Shown here: positions 1 through 12,279 of the stretch, in pieces | How positions within the stretch are numbered: the stretch's first letter is position 1 | How the letters are laid out: each line of letters begins with the position of its first letter | Assembly: GCA_973895155.1 (NCBI GenBank) | Contig: OZ316897.1 | Coordinates: 17,174,001-17,238,000, forward strand | Direction: 5' to 3' | DNA: 64,000 bases | Source of the DNA: Marsupella aquatica | Lineage: Eukaryota > Marchantiophyta | Program-made: the position numbers and the translations under genes | Notes under the pieces: generated by a model | The model's input: the letters and a program-made list of their open reading frames with translations, nothing else | Databases searched by the model: none | Told to the model about the DNA's origin: nothing

Positions 1-1
1 G

Positions 2-2230
2 CCCGAGGTTGGGAAGCTGATCAGCTTGGAGATCAGTCTCAATCTCAGCTGGAACAATTTTTCAGGCATGCTTCCCTCCACCTTGGGAAGTCTGACCAAG
101 CTGTCGAAGTTGGACCTGTCGCACAATTCGTTGAATGGAGGCATCTCTCAGCTTAACAACTTGGTGAGCCTCACATTTGTAAATATCTCCGATAACATGT
201 TCACAGGCCCTTTGCCTGACATTTTTTTCCGCCCAATGATGACCTTGTCGTACTTCGGAAATCCGGGTCTGTGCATTGAAGACGTGGGCGGCGTCTGCCA
301 AAACTCCCCTTCCTCAGCGTCTGATGGCAAACATTCCAGCCATCTCAGCTCAGCTCAAAAGGCTGCCATCTGGACTGCGTTGGTCATTATATTCATTTCG
401 GTAGCTTTGATTATGATCTTCGGAATAATGTGTTTTGTGAAGCGGTACGACAAATCTTTCCAGCGCTACGTGGATCCGGCGACATCATCTCAGTGGACCC
501 TCATTCCCTTCCAGAAGTTGGAGCTCTCAATTGAGGATGTTCTCTACTGTCTCCAGGAGATCAATGTCATTGGGCGGGGGGGATCTGGAACGGTGTACAG
601 AGCCTCGCTGCCGGGAGGGCAAGTGATTGCCGTGAAGAAGCTATGGATGCCGGGCAAGGGAGAGATGTCTCACGATGCATTTAGCGCTGAAGTCGAGACT
701 CTTGGCAAAATTCGGCACGGGAACATTCTTCGTCTCCTAGGGAGCCTTTGCAATAGTAATACCAATCTTCTTCTCTACACCTTCATGCCGAATGGTAGTC
801 TCGGAGAGTTGCTGCACGCAGACGACACAGCCTTTCTCGATTGGGCCACTCGCTACAAGCTTGCCGTCGGAGCTGCCCACGGCCTGGCGTATTTACACCA
901 TGACTGTGTTCCACAAATTTTGCACCGTGACGTCAAGTCGAACAACATACTTGTCGATTCCCGCTTTGAAGGTAACTACTCGGTAACAGGACAACGTCAC
1001 GGTTATCCGTCAGTCAAGGTCACCTGAATTTTGCACCGTGTTGTTTATCTATGCATGACCTCAATTCTACCTAAACATAGCATCCAGGAGCATGGTATGT
1101 TAACATACTTTCGATTCTCGCTTTGCAGCTCATGTAGCAGATTTTGGGCTTGCGAAGCTCATCTACGCTGCGGAAGATCACGCCTCGATGTCACGCATTG
1201 TCGGCTCATACGGATACATCGCTCCAGGTAAACGTTTTTCTCCGTCAACCCCGAGTGTACCTCAGCTTAAGATCTTGCTGGTGGGCTGGCATCCTCATCT
1301 CTTAATAGTTCCCATGCCAGCCTTCGTGAGAGGCGGTATCAATGATATCGCTTTGGGTGGAGATTTTGCTTCCTCTTTCAAGGCAGCTAACGATATGTAG
1401 GCATGTGTATGTCCATTCTTACTCACGTTTCCACGGCTTGATGATATTCCTGGCCGGCTCAGGGTCGGTAGGATTCGAACGAACTGCGTTACCGTAGCTA
1501 CTGTGGCGCAAGTAGAGTGTCTGTCTTGCTCTGTAGTGTCGAGTCCAGAGTCCGGGATGACAACCCTTGAAATTGAAGGTTGCGCTTGCGGATGAGAACT
1601 ATCTGTATGCATCGTCTGTTGATGGGGTTTAAATGGGATGAGTGTCCTGTGGATGATTGACCAAGATCATAACACAACTTGGTGTCCATCGTTGATTCCC
1701 ATGGGAGACAGACAAGTTTTGCAGAAGTCAGTGAACCTGTTTTAACGAGCCAGGGCATTGGATGTGCAGAGTACGCCTATACCATGAAAGTCACAGAGAA
1801 GAGCGATGTTTACAGTTTCGGAGTGGTGTTACTGGAGATTGTGACTGGCAGAAAACCGGTGGACCCGAGCTTCGCCGAAGCTGTAGACCTTGTTGGTTGG
1901 GTACATCACCAAGTAAGGGCAGGTATTGGAGATCGTACCATCCTTGATCCTCGGCTGAATGGTTTAACGGAAGCGCACTTACGTCAGGTGGAGGAGGTGC
2001 TGGGTATTGCGCTACTCTGTGTGACTTCTAGCCCCAATGAAAGACCCACCATGAGAGAGGTGGTAGCCATGCTTCTGGAAGTCCACGAGGAAACGTCGTT
2101 GAATTGGACGAAGAACGGTCCGTCATCAACTACATCATGCTCAAAACAGCCTATTCTTCCCAAATCCCCAGATTCCGATGACTCCACGTGGTCAAAGCCG
2201 CACTGCATGAGTGATGTTCCGTTGAGCTAG
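2..2230 (+). CDS. LRR receptor-like serine/threonine kinase (LRR-XI type), 3' part
   Basis: Plasma-membrane receptor kinase cut by the window start; only the last leucine-rich repeats of the ectodomain are present. Exons are 2-971, 1129-1227 and 1770-2230, with GT/AG introns and matching phases. In order: about two LRRs ([18 protein letters not shown]), a juxtamembrane linker, a membrane segment ([20 protein letters not shown]), then a full kinase domain. Seen in the kinase: the glycine loop GRGGSGTVY, the lysine in [14 protein letters not shown] in the catalytic loop, VADFGLAK, and YIAPEYAY with P-E across the second splice site. HRD and DFG residues are intact, so an active kinase is expected. 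The sequence before the kinase (FSIED-like start, NVIGRGGSG) resembles the RGI/RCH subgroup of LRR-XI kinases that bind small peptides; the exact ligand cannot be inferred. Stop TAG at 2228-2230. Confidence 0.93.
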
Positions 2231-3300
2231 GACAGGGCCTAGATAGTCTTCTCTCTTAGTTGATTAATGTAACAAGAGCAGAGGGTTCTCTGGGAAAATT
2301 TTGAACTAAGAAAGCTTTGCGTTCCGATTAGTGATTGAGCGTTTGTCCTTGGGTACCTGCCATTCTGAGAAGACTCAATTTTAGCGGACTGAGGAGACTC
2401 GATGCCTGCAGTGACGTTGTCCATTGGCTTTTCCTCGGAATCTCTACAATTGCACATCTGCCTTCAGGCCCCAGGGCACTTCGTGGGCTCAGCAGTGAGT
2501 TGGTATACATTCCGCGGATTAGTACTAGATTATGTACATAACGTAGTAGTCCTCATCAACTTTGTCTAAACCCGGTCACGAATCTGCAAGACATCACTGC
2601 ACGTTATAGTTCGTTGTCACTCCATTGGCCCTTCAAGTTGACCATACTCGAAACCTTGTTCGGCTATAGCAGTAGGGCTTAGCTGCATGATTGACATCGG
2701 ACTTCACCATCGGCCTCCAGAATGACTGCGAGTTTTATGCGGGGATTTATGGTAGTCGTCACGAAGCTCTCTTGCACCAATATATGACACGACAAAGGAA
2801 ATGAAGATGATCTACATGTCAAAGCTGCTAAACACAGGAAAGCAGGATTATGCCCGCTTGGGGGCCGCTAATGTTGTCCTAGGACCTCTAACTTATAACC
2901 CGGTCTCACGTTGGTCCTGTGAATCCAACTTCGGATATGAAAATGAGGTTACCTTTTGATGGCTGTTTCTGTCTAAATGTCTCCTAGAAAAACTTGGTTG
3001 CTTAAGGTGATTTGTCTCAAACTTGAGTCCAGAAAAGACCAATTCCCCCCTGAAAGGTACACAATCAGATTGCAACAAGTCAGCAACCCTAGAAACTGTC
3101 ACGGAGAACGGTTAAGAGCGGCCTCCGAATCTTCAATCTTTCCCATTAGTTCATCATTCTTTCAGTGAAGCTCTCGACAGCCCATTTCTCTTAGCGGAAT
3201 TGTAGCGAATGCGGCCCTATTGAAACTGTTCATACGCTTGGTTTTGTAGACGGAATGTAAGACTGAGTTAGAAGTGCCAGAGAGAATGTCTCCTACTGAA
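2231..3300. other. Intergenic, no gene seen
   Basis: 3' flank of the receptor kinase and unique sequence. Short open frames occur on both strands but none resembles a known protein or is flanked by convincing splice sites. Confidence 0.6.
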
Positions 3301-3505
3301 CTGAATACAGAAAGGTACCCTCTCTCGAGAAGAAACAACATGAAACATGACCACACAAGGAGATACCCTTCAGTCACAAGAATTGGTTTCCAGCCAAGTA
3401 CGAATACTGAATACAGAAAGATACCCTCTCGAGAGAAGAAACAGCATGAAACATGACCACACAAGGAGATACTCTTCAGTCACAGGAATTGGTTTCCAGC
3501 CAAGT
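3301..3505. repeat. Two-copy tandem duplication, about 107-bp period
   Basis: The stretch starting ctgaatacagaaag at 3301 recurs at 3408 with few changes (both copies contain catgaaacatgaccacacaa and run to ccagccaagt). The second copy ends near 3505. No coding meaning is apparent. Confidence 0.85.
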
Positions 3506-4373
3506 CTCCTCTTTTGTCAGAAAGGTTTGTCAGTAGGAAATTGCTTTCTGCCTGAATGGACTGAAAAAGGATCTTTTTGGGCAAACGAAAGGCAAGAGGG
3601 ATGTCGTAGACTCGTAGCCAGTTTGAGCTTCGGATCCAACACACAAGAATTTGCAGGTCTACTTTGCCTAGGCTTGAGGTCGGTTCTGTCATGGTGCGAA
3701 CAGCTAGTGATCAAACACGCGACAGTCCAGCTTACTATTCAAACCTCCCATACCTCGCTCACGGTCATCACTTCCCAGTGCACATTTGTTACAGTTGTAT
3801 CACTACATCATTTTAACAGAAGTCGTAAGTTCATATTTTCGTGTTCCCTTTATTCATTTTCGTCCTCTACACCTTTTAATTGAAAGTTGTAAGCGGGAAG
3901 GGGATTTCCCATTCGATCTACATCCAAACTTTAGCATGACCTTTTCCAAGGAAATACAGGTGTATGACTAGTGAAAACCACTCCTATAACTATAGTAGAA
4001 CCCTTTCACCTGTCTCGAGTTTCCCTGTTACCAGAAATATCGTTCTATGCTTCTAACTCTTTCATTTTTGTGTGGTGGTGAGGGGTGTTGTGACAAATGG
4101 AATGGAGTGCCTAAGACTTCAATTTATAACAAGTAGATAATTTTAATATTAAAAAAATGTAAATAGGACCTAAGGAAAAAGTTATAGCTCAGACGCCAAC
4201 TCTTGTTTTGCTTGGATAAGATTTCTAAGCTTACATGAAATCTCTGAAAATATACTTTTATTAGGTATGAAGCACTGCAACTCTCGTTTCCCGTCGAGAG
4301 AGCTACTGTACCTTACATACAGTAAATCAATTAAAAGACTGACTCCACAGTTTAATCGCTAAGTGATCTAAAC
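3506..4373. other. Intergenic, no gene seen
   Basis: AT-rich unique sequence; nothing recognised. Confidence 0.5.
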
Positions 4374-4444
4374 GACTCACCCATTGCCATTATATATATC
4401 ACACTGTCAGACTCACCCATTGCCATTGTATATATCACACTGTC
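4374..4444. repeat. Two-copy 35-bp tandem repeat
   Basis: gactcacccattgccat followed by a TA run and cacactgtca occurs at 4374 and again at 4409. It abuts the dispersed repeat at 4445-4597 and may be its variable tail. Confidence 0.8.
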
Positions 4445-4597
4445 AAAAAGACAGGATGCCCAAACGGGGAGACAGGATCCCAAAGCAAAAGATCCCAATA
4501 AAGGGAGGGAAAAGACCCCAAGAACACCAAAGAGGCCCCACAAAGCAAGGAGTATCCCACAAATACAATAAAAACTAAGAAGCAATTTCCATTGCAT
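4445..4597 (-). repeat. Dispersed repeat, member 1 (related to 61463-61680)
   Basis: Read on the minus strand, this stretch has a T/G-rich text (ttgtggggcctctttggtg, ccctttattgggatct, tttgggatcctgtctccc) that resembles 61463-61680 on the plus strand. Both lie next to TA-rich simple repeats. This looks like the end of a non-LTR retroelement or a SINE, but no diagnostic domain is present, so the class is unknown. Confidence 0.5.
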
Positions 4598-5899
4598 GTG
4601 GGATTGGGGCAGGATATGGCTGCAAGCAATTGAATCAGTTGAATCTGAGTCTGCTCGTAGTCTTCCTCTTCTTGTAGCTGGACGTGGCCTGGCCTAGCCT
4701 GTAACTAGCAGCTTTCAGCATGTGCAGTCAGACAGGGTGCGCAGCAGACAGAGAGCAGACAGACAAGTCGAGAAATTACACTGAGTGTGCAACACACTCA
4801 GTGGCTCCCACTGTAGCTCAGTGATTACGTACAATCATCCGTCCTCAATGACGTTACTCTAGTTACATACTTATGAAGCTTTTAACAGTAACTCGTAAAC
4901 TCGGCGGTGCAAACCAAGTGGCCTTTGAACACGAATCCTAGCACGTCCAATTATTCGACCACCTTCCAATCCAATCTGCAAGCCTTGATGCAATCGTCTA
5001 TCGCTCTTGGTAATATGCATGCAACCCAGACGCATTTGTGTAAAGCCCCACGTTTTGATGCATACGGGAATACGCGTATATATAGCTAGATTATAGAAAG
5101 TCTCTGGACACAAGATACTCACCGTCACCAAAAGCAAATACCGGCTGCGGGCCGGGGTATATACTTAGTATATACACAAAATTGAGAATTCTAGGGTCCA
5201 TTCTACGGGAAGGTCGGGTCGGGTCATGCTATCTTGAAAGACAGCATTCTAGCAACCTCTGATAACCAAAACACAATCATGTAACTGTGCTTTATTAATG
5301 CCAAATGAATCCATTCGACTATTCAGCGCGAAGGTCGGCTCGCGAGTCAAGACAATGTCGGCAAATCCCTGTACGTATGATATTCTCAACCTATTACCTG
5401 CTGTAGTTCTAGATCTAGTTTGATGAATGCTGAATTGAATGCTGAAGGCAACTTTCGATCTGACAGAGGTCGATCATAGCTACTTCTTCACTCTGAAAAA
5501 CATTTCCAACATCAAGCATTCTGTTCGATACATTCTAGGAAGCGAATGAGACGACGTTGATCTACACTTGGAAACTGTCCATCTTCACCTAAATATGCGA
5601 TCCCGAGTGAAAACTAGCGAGACATGTGAACGACATTTCGCACGTGGGGTTTGAACTGAGGCACGAAACTCGTGGTCTTTGTTCTGGGCAACGAAGATCT
5701 ATCCCATTATCCTTACGTGGATTCGCAATGTACATAAGAATTAAGGAATAGCTTTAGCATGCAGTGTGTATTGCCTAACCTGAGAGCAAGCCTGAGATGG
5801 TTGCGTTGATGAAGAAGGGGTGGAGAGCGAGCCCGGACAAGACCAAGGGGCGCTTCTAAAGCAAGTGCAAGTCATCGATGACCTAGACCACCATGTATG
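4598..5899. other. Intergenic, no gene seen
   Basis: Unique sequence with short open frames only; nothing recognised. Confidence 0.5.
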
Positions 5900-6360
5900 A
5901 TCCGAAACCGATTACTGGTTAGTTTCCGTCACTTTGGTGGATTGCGACTTTGTCTGATTCCGAAGCACTTTCGACCACTTTACCTCCCTCACGTGGACCC
6001 AAATGAGTCCAAATATATAGTCCCATCGCGCTCTTCCTTGGGCTTGTTCGTGCTTCGATCTCAGTTAAATGAAAATTGACTCATATTCCGTTCCATAAAA
6101 TACATACACAAATATTCAGTGGACATTGATATTGTCAATTGATGGAGGGGTACTCACATCTTCGATTCCAGTCGGGATTCCAATTCCTTGTGTATTGCGT
6201 CTTGTGTGAGCTCCATGCGTGCTTCCCAAGTATATTGAACCACTTTACCTACTCAAGTGGGACCCGATTGAGTCCACATCTATACATGTACACAGTTTGG
6301 CACCCTTGGTGCTTGTCCTTAGGCTTGTCAGGCTTCTTCCTCAGGTAAATGCACAAACTC
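5900..6360. repeat. Diverged direct duplication, about 255-bp unit
   Basis: The text around 5965-6012 (cgaccactttacctccctc, then gacccaaatgagtcc) recurs in diverged form around 6230-6275 (gaaccactttacctactcaa, then gacccgattgagtcc). Each is followed by a similar cttgggcttg / cttaggcttg stretch. An old tandem duplication of non-coding DNA is the simplest reading. Confidence 0.55.
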
Positions 6361-6897
6361 TGGAGTAAACAGGAAGAGCGCGACGACAAAAGCGACAGCC
6401 AGAATTTCACAATTTCATAGTTGTCCCGTCTTCACTTTTGTCCCGGTTTATTGCAGTGCTTCCAAATACATCATTCAAACTCGTTTTGTTTTTTCTTTGT
6501 ACAGCAGTAGCACCAGTATCACACTAACAGGTATGCACTGAATTAATGAAATATTGGCAAACTGAAAGAATGACTCCCAAAATCGTCCAGAATCATCTAT
6601 GACTATTTTGTGTACGACAGGCTCTTCCCAGCTCTAATGGAGGATATCGATGTTGAGGACGCCAGACCGATGATTAAAGTGTCTCTGGCACCACCATGCA
6701 TCATGCCATCATATGCATGCTGAGCTTGATTAACTCCAAAGATCTAAAGAGAAATGTAGACCACATCACGCAAACGCTAGCTTGAAGTAATTGTGTAGCC
6801 TTAATTCAAACTACAAGTTGAGCGCAACAAGACCTAGTTACCTGCAGTTCTACCTGTTTGGAGAAAGAACTAAATCGAAGCCTCTTCTTCCACACAG

Positions 6898-8186
6898 CTA
6901 CCTGCTGGAAAGGTAACGGGCGCGGTGATTAGATTGTCTGAGTCTGTCCACCACTACGTCCACATCGTCTTCCAAATCGCTCAAGGCTGTGTTCTGCTTA
7001 TCCACCTCGCTACCCATCTCAAACGACATATCTCTTAGCTTGTCAACAATGTCCCCCAGATTCGATAATGCTTCGTCTTGGTGCTCCCTCTCCACCTCTA
7101 GTTGCAACTTGGTCCCAGACAATCCTGCATACCTGTTTGCTTTCCTTTGGATGCGATTTCTTGCATCTGCAGCAGCGTCAAAGAGTGCTGATGCCCCGTA
7201 TCCCACTACTGTCCTTTTCTTGGAAGGATCTGGATCCACTCGAGGGCCTTTGATCCGACGCCCTTTCTTGGGTTTCCATCTCCTGGTGAACATGCCTGAT
7301 TTTGACATGTTAAACATATTGCTTGATCATTAGTGGGGTCCATATTACTACTGAGAAATTATGGAAGGAAGCAGGTCGAAACCGGGGGAGAAACTCGCTA
7401 AGGCTAAATGGCAAGTTTGCTAAATCAATTCATCTAAGCTCCTCTTTTATTCAATTATTAGTACCTCCAAAGCTGCCCAGGATCTTCTCTCCTTCGTGGA
7501 GCGTTTCCATTACATCTGAATTCCTGTAATGACTGCGGGGAATCTGCCGTCCTTGCTCGTGCAACATCTCCATCGTCGTCGCTGCAACTTCTGTGGTCTC
7601 CTCCACAATCGTCATACAGTTGTATATATCTTTCGTGACATCCTGCGTGCCATATTAACATGTCATGTGGTTTTCGAAAACTTACTAGAAGAGCAAAAGA
7701 ATCCTCCCAGTAGCTGGTCGTACGTAATGGCTATTGCTAGAAGGATCGGAGACTGAGCGGAGAGTTGTAGAGAAACCCTTCCATGCCGGCTAGCCATGCA
7801 TAGTTGTATCAAGAATTTACTGTGTTATTCTCAGACGAATCATTAGTCTGGGCACGTACCTGCGATTGAAAAATCGCATATGTTTCTAGTTCCCCAACAT
7901 CTGCATAATGGGAACCAAGTTTGTCTGGTTCTTGCTGCTGGACCAAGGGAGCCAGAGGACTGCGTTGTAATCGTACTCGTTCGAAGGCTTGTTCACGATA
8001 TTTTTCGAAGAGGTCGAATCTGGAGCGTTGTTGTTGGCTTGTCAGTCCTCTGTGGCCTGTGTTAAACGCAAGAGTTTCATTCCTCAGTCGATCGTTGTGA
8101 GAGCTTTCTACAATATCACTCACCGCACAACCAGCTCCGTTTCCCAACATTCTCCATCTCCGTGTAGGACGTCTCCGTGTGAGCAT
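6898..8186 (-). CDS. SNAP33: SNAP33/SNAP25-type Qbc-SNARE
   Basis: Membrane-fusion SNARE that supplies the Qb and Qc helices to complexes with plasma-membrane syntaxins, in plants notably at the cell plate and in secretion. Exons on the minus strand are 8186-7860, 7642-7465 and 7295-6898; phases match (0, then 1) and the spliced product is about 300 residues, the usual length of plant SNAP33. The Qb helix spans the end of exon 1 and exon 2 (VGELETYAIF, VEETTEVA, MEMLHEQGRQI, then EGEKILGSFGG). The linker holds the conserved WKPKKGRRIKGP. The Qc helix ends the protein, with EMGSEVDKQN carrying the ionic-layer glutamine, and a basic tail. The protein has no transmembrane segment, and a cysteine is present in YNCMTI. 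The first ATG of the open frame (8186) is chosen as start; an extra upstream exon is possible. Confidence 0.92.
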
Positions 8187-8549
8187 CTCATTTGTTCCAC
8201 GCACAACGGCCCATCGTGGTGGAAACTGCTTGGGTCAATTGGTCGTGGTGTTTTGGTCTAAAGAAGCTTGGCAAACCATGGTAGCGAAGGGCTGCCAGCC
8301 AGTCCCTAAGGCAGATTCTATGATCATTTCCCTCGGCGTACGTTACACGTACACCTTTGCCAATTACCCTAATGTATTGTCACGGCCAACATGGAGCTCA
8401 TGAATGTGTGATAATGACCAATGGGAAAAATAGGACTCGATCAATTGGGTTACTGATCTGACTTCGTCCAGACTTCGTGCATAGCACGGGAAGTCATGGA
8501 GTAGTCGATATTGTTGAAGAGCCTCAGACGCAATCAAAGCAAGACAATG

Positions 8550-8924
8550 TCAGGAGCGTAAACCTGGAGTATATTCCGAGCTTCGGAGATGAGACACAAC
8601 ACCACAATTGCTGACTGTATAGACAATTACATACTGTAGCTTTTTTTTCAAGTTAGCTCTTAGTCTTTTGGAGATCATGGTTTCGGGATCATTTGGTGAG
8701 GAGTACTCAATTAGGCGGCGTATCTCGATCCGGTTGATCCGGCCGTTTGAAATGTTCGTCAATAGAAGACAGTCTGTTGAAGATAAGTCTTTAGACTGCG
8801 CGACTCCATCAGCACCACGCCAAAGCTTATAATACTCCCAATTCTGTCCATTCTTTTCGGATTGAGTGAAATATGCTCCAGCTTTTCTGACGGCAGTTCT
8901 TTTTTCTCCGATTGACGCACTCAC
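8550..8924 (-). CDS. Exon-like open frame, unrecognised protein
   Basis: A 124-codon minus-strand open frame with no ATG at its beginning; a good splice acceptor (tttttccag) lies just before it, so it may be an internal or terminal exon. The peptide contains GAYFTQSEKNGQNWEYYKLW and a basic stretch (SKRLRANLKKKL). I recognise no family. It could be a remnant of a transposon gene or chance. Confidence 0.2.
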   Translation of the reverse strand: MSASIGEKRTAVRKAGAYFTQSEKNGQNWEYYKLWRGADGVAQSKDLSSTDCLLLTNISNGRINRIEIRRLIEYSSPNDPETMISKRLRANLKKKLQYVIVYTVSNCGVVSHLRSSEYTPGLRS

Positions 8925-10417
8925 TGGAAAAACCTGTCAAGGCTGCAAAAAGGACATGCATCAGACAGCATATTAAACAGCACCAGGAGACAAAGCCAAA
9001 TGGTGAGGAGACAACCTCTAGGACCCACAAAAAGGATTCACGGTTCGATGATATTTGGTCTAAAGTGAGGGAAACACTGCAGTTTTATACATTAAGACAT
9101 GACATTCTTCTGCATTCTCGTGAATTACTAAAATGTTCTTTCATGTAGGAAGTATAGAGATTTCCCTTTTGCAAATGTACACCAGAAAACTGGCTTTTGA
9201 TGTAGCAGATTCAATTAGCCTCTGATTCTGGCACCCAGGCTGGCACATCATCAAAATGGGGGTGATTTTTGCATTTCAGCTAACTTCCCTTTTATGTTGC
9301 TTTTACAGTAACCTCTGCTGTTGTACATACCTCGTACCTGTACATACCTCGTACTGTACCTCCACCTGTGAAATAAAAAAACCTCTCCTTCACTTAACCT
9401 AGCCTCTTATCTCCTTCTCCTTTCATTTTTGTGAGCCCAGTATCTTTTTAATTAGTTTTGTTGGACCATTGCACCTGTGCGGTCCTTGACGTTTCTTCGC
9501 TGGTGGTACCCTCTGTTGACCCATATTCTTTCTGGGTCTGGGTCTGATTTTCTTCGGTTCATTTCTCAGTCCAAAAGAGGTCTGTCATTATAACAACTTC
9601 TTGAGAAAAGAGGTTGTAGAACACTTTATAATGCCTCCTCTTAGAGTTACTGAACTTCCACAACAAATGACTTGTGCTTACTTGAAATGTCCTTTTGACT
9701 TGTTTAGACATGAAATGCCTATCGCCTTCAGTCCTGCTTGAAAGTCCTTGTAACGATTCAACTCAAATCCAAGTTCAAATTATTCTGACTTTGACCTAGG
9801 TCATCTGTAATACAACTGATTCACATAGTCCATCATTACGCTTCTTTGAACCAGAGTTTGGTTTGATTCTTTTTGGATTCATGTAAAGAGCACTAGCCCA
9901 TATCTGTTCATTGCACGATTGTCATTGTGGCCATCTTGTCATTGCAGCCATGGATATTGGTGTAAGTTGCATCAATGCAGTTGATGTGACCATTGTGTCG
10001 TTGTACTAGTCAAGGTTGTGGCCAAGTTGTGGTTGAAACCATTGGTGTTTTTGTGGTCATGTTATTGGGTGTGCAAGTGTACTGTGCATTAAATAGTCAA
10101 AGAAGAAAAGTCAAACATCTCAATGACTATATTTTATTGTGTGTCATGCAGTCATGGGCCCATTACAATTACCCCTAAGTCCAATAAGGCACCTTAAGAA
10201 AGGTGATCATGAGTGGTTGTTGAAATCACCACCATGAATTCTCGGTCAACCTGATTACAATGCTATGTGTAGCATTGTCAACAGGGTCACGGGCTTAAAA
10301 TTATGGTCTCGCCCCAGGTCCCAACCAATTTGGCTCTCCTCCAAAAATAAAGGACAGTACTGTAAGCTGACGGTTTGAGTATCATCAATGACAACTACCC
10401 AAAAGCATATGTGAAGG
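8925..10417. other. Intergenic, no gene seen
   Basis: Unique sequence up to the transposon insertion. A short tandem of gtacatacctcgtac lies near 9325-9358. No gene recognised. Confidence 0.5.
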
Positions 10418-10425
10418 GAAAATAT
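10418..10425. repeat. Target-site duplication of the MULE, left copy
   Basis: GAAAATAT lies directly outside the left TIR and is repeated exactly at 19966-19973 directly outside the right TIR. Confidence 0.9.
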
Positions 10426-10717
10426 ATTCACAACGAGAGGCAAGATCGAGGCACATTAATGCCTCGATCGTACTAATCAGGGCAGCAAGGGGCTGTGGGG
10501 CAGCTTAGAGGATTTTTGGGCAGGTTTGGGTGACACGTCGCCTGCCCGAAACTTTCCCGACGCAGGACTGGCCTTAAGGAAACCAGGGACACCTTCACTG
10601 CAAATAGCCCTGTCCCTTCCTTTGTTCCCGTCGACCCTCGCCCGTCGCATGGCGCCCTCCGACCCTCGCCCGTCGCCCATCGCGGCATCCCGTCAGTTGC
10701 CCATCCCGTCACTGTAT
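10426..10717 (+). repeat. MULE left terminal inverted repeat
   Basis: 292 bp, pairing with 19674-19965. Contains a perfect subterminal palindrome, gatcgaggca-cattaa-tgcctcgatc, at 10443-10468, and a GC-rich inner half with repeated cgaccctcgcccgtcgc text. Confidence 0.93.
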
Positions 10718-11039
10718 TACGCTGTTGCCTGTCACCGTATTGTAACGACTCCAAAAATGTACGCTTGTCTGTTTAGTGAAATTGCCTCCCTCCCCCAAAG
10801 GGTATCTACTACACACGAAGTTTGGTTTCGGGCCGTCTCATTTGCTTTCACGGACTTTGTTAGTGTTCACACAGGGGTCGAAGATCGACGATTGTTTGCA
10901 GGTCAGTTTTTGGTGTGCACAATGTGACAAGATTTTAGTTCAAAAATGCTAGTAGGACCGACGTCGGTGGAGTGGCCAGGGTGAAGGTTCAATCTCAGGC
11001 AAGTTTTTTCACTTATATCAGTTTACTTGTGGGTCAGGA

Positions 11040-11948
11040 ATGGCCTCCTTGAGCGATGTGCATCGTGCTGCAATCGAGAACGATACCCGAATTGTGGGTC
11101 CAATGCATGCTCGAATCCTGAATTTTGTAGCGAGAAATCCTTTCCCAAGGAAATTCACGTATCGTGGGTGCATTGAAAGGACGAGATTGGGATTGTGTAA
11201 GGTTTCGATTGAAGGGCCGAATCACAAGCGCTGTCTCCACGACTCCTTTGAGAATGGTAACTACTCTGACATGTTTCGGTTTGAAGTCATTTTGTTAGAT
11301 GACAGTTTACAGACTACCTATGGGCAACCTGCACTAGTCGCTGCAATTTGGGATGCAGCGACTACGCTGCTGCACATATCTGCAAGTGCATTGGCCGCTA
11401 TGGACGAACATGATCAATTTTAGCTTGTGCACAACGCTACAAAGGATCTACCTCTCTGCAATGTCACATTTAGGGTGCAACGGGGGGCAATTCACCTCCA
11501 AGAGTTGGACATCATTTCCGACAGCAGCATATTGCAGTTGAGTCGTACTTGGCAGCCTTCGCTCACGCCAAGGCGAGGTGTCCACGGGAGCCCTTCTGCA
11601 AGGGTGCCTACTCTCGTTTCAGTCCCACTTGTTGTGAATACCACTCCACGAAGGATGGCTGTGAAATCAGTACCTATCACTCCGCCGTCGTCGCTTCTTG
11701 TTCATACCACTCCATCAAGGATGGCTACGAAATCAGTACCTATCACTTCGTCATTGTCAAGTTCCAAGCGCTCATCGCAATACAATGCAAGCACGTCAAC
11801 AGCATTCACTTCCGAAGCAGTTAGTGCTGTAGAAGATGATTCTGGAAGTTCAAATTTAGAAGACAGCGGCATTGTGTCTGTTGTAAAGAGGCTAGCAAAT
11901 GCCTTCAGTGCATCTCTAGACATGTACTCTTCTCGACACAGCGCATAA
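11040..11948 (+). pseudogene. MULE-borne OB-fold (RPA1 DBD-C-like) protein with in-frame stop
   Basis: One reading frame runs from ATG 11040 to TAA 11946-11948, broken only by TAG at 11421-11423. The part before the stop looks like the third DNA-binding OB fold of replication protein A: several cysteines, a strand ending FRFEVILLDDSLQTTYGQPA, then AAIWDAATTLLHISASALAAMD, which follows the RPA pattern of L.D.TG....F...A..LLG.SA.EL. The matching next strand (LCNVTFRVQRGAIHLQELDI) lies after the stop in the same frame, which is why I read one broken gene and not two. The last third is Ser/Thr-rich and low-complexity. The likely role of the intact protein is single-strand DNA binding during transposition; that is inference. 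An unrecognised short intron removing the TAG is an alternative. Confidence 0.6.
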
Positions 11949-12279
11949 TAGTTCATTCATGGACATTTCTAGGGACATGGCAATTTTGTGTTGTCTTCTA
12001 TCTTAGCTTACACATTTTTCCCACAATGTAAGCAAGGCCGTTGTTCATGCGAGCAGATGATATCGAGATAACTTTTGGTTTCATTGTCTCCGTGTCCACA
12101 ATGAATATTGTCATTTCTGTGTATTGTTTTTTTCCCGTGCTAGGTAGTTTCATTTACAAATACATGTGTTGTCGTCTTTGGTTGAGAATGAGGATATTGG
12201 TATCTTTTACTACACTGACAGATGTCGGTTGACTTGCAGGAGGAAGTACTTTTTCCATTAGCCATTTCCGTGAAATCAT

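Noticed and set aside
1463-1510. Possible tRNA or tRNA-SINE on the minus strand (gttcgaatcc match)
   Set aside because: The stem on either side of the B-box match does not pair, no acceptor stem exists, and it lies inside an intron of the receptor kinase.
10526-10927. 133-codon open frame crossing the left TIR
   Set aside because: Mostly GC-rich TIR sequence with a mirror frame in the other TIR; no domain and no independent support for coding.
11427-11948. Second, separate plus-strand gene after the OB-fold frame
   Set aside because: It is in the same frame as 11040-11420 with one TAG between, and the missing OB strand lies at its start, so one interrupted gene is the better reading.
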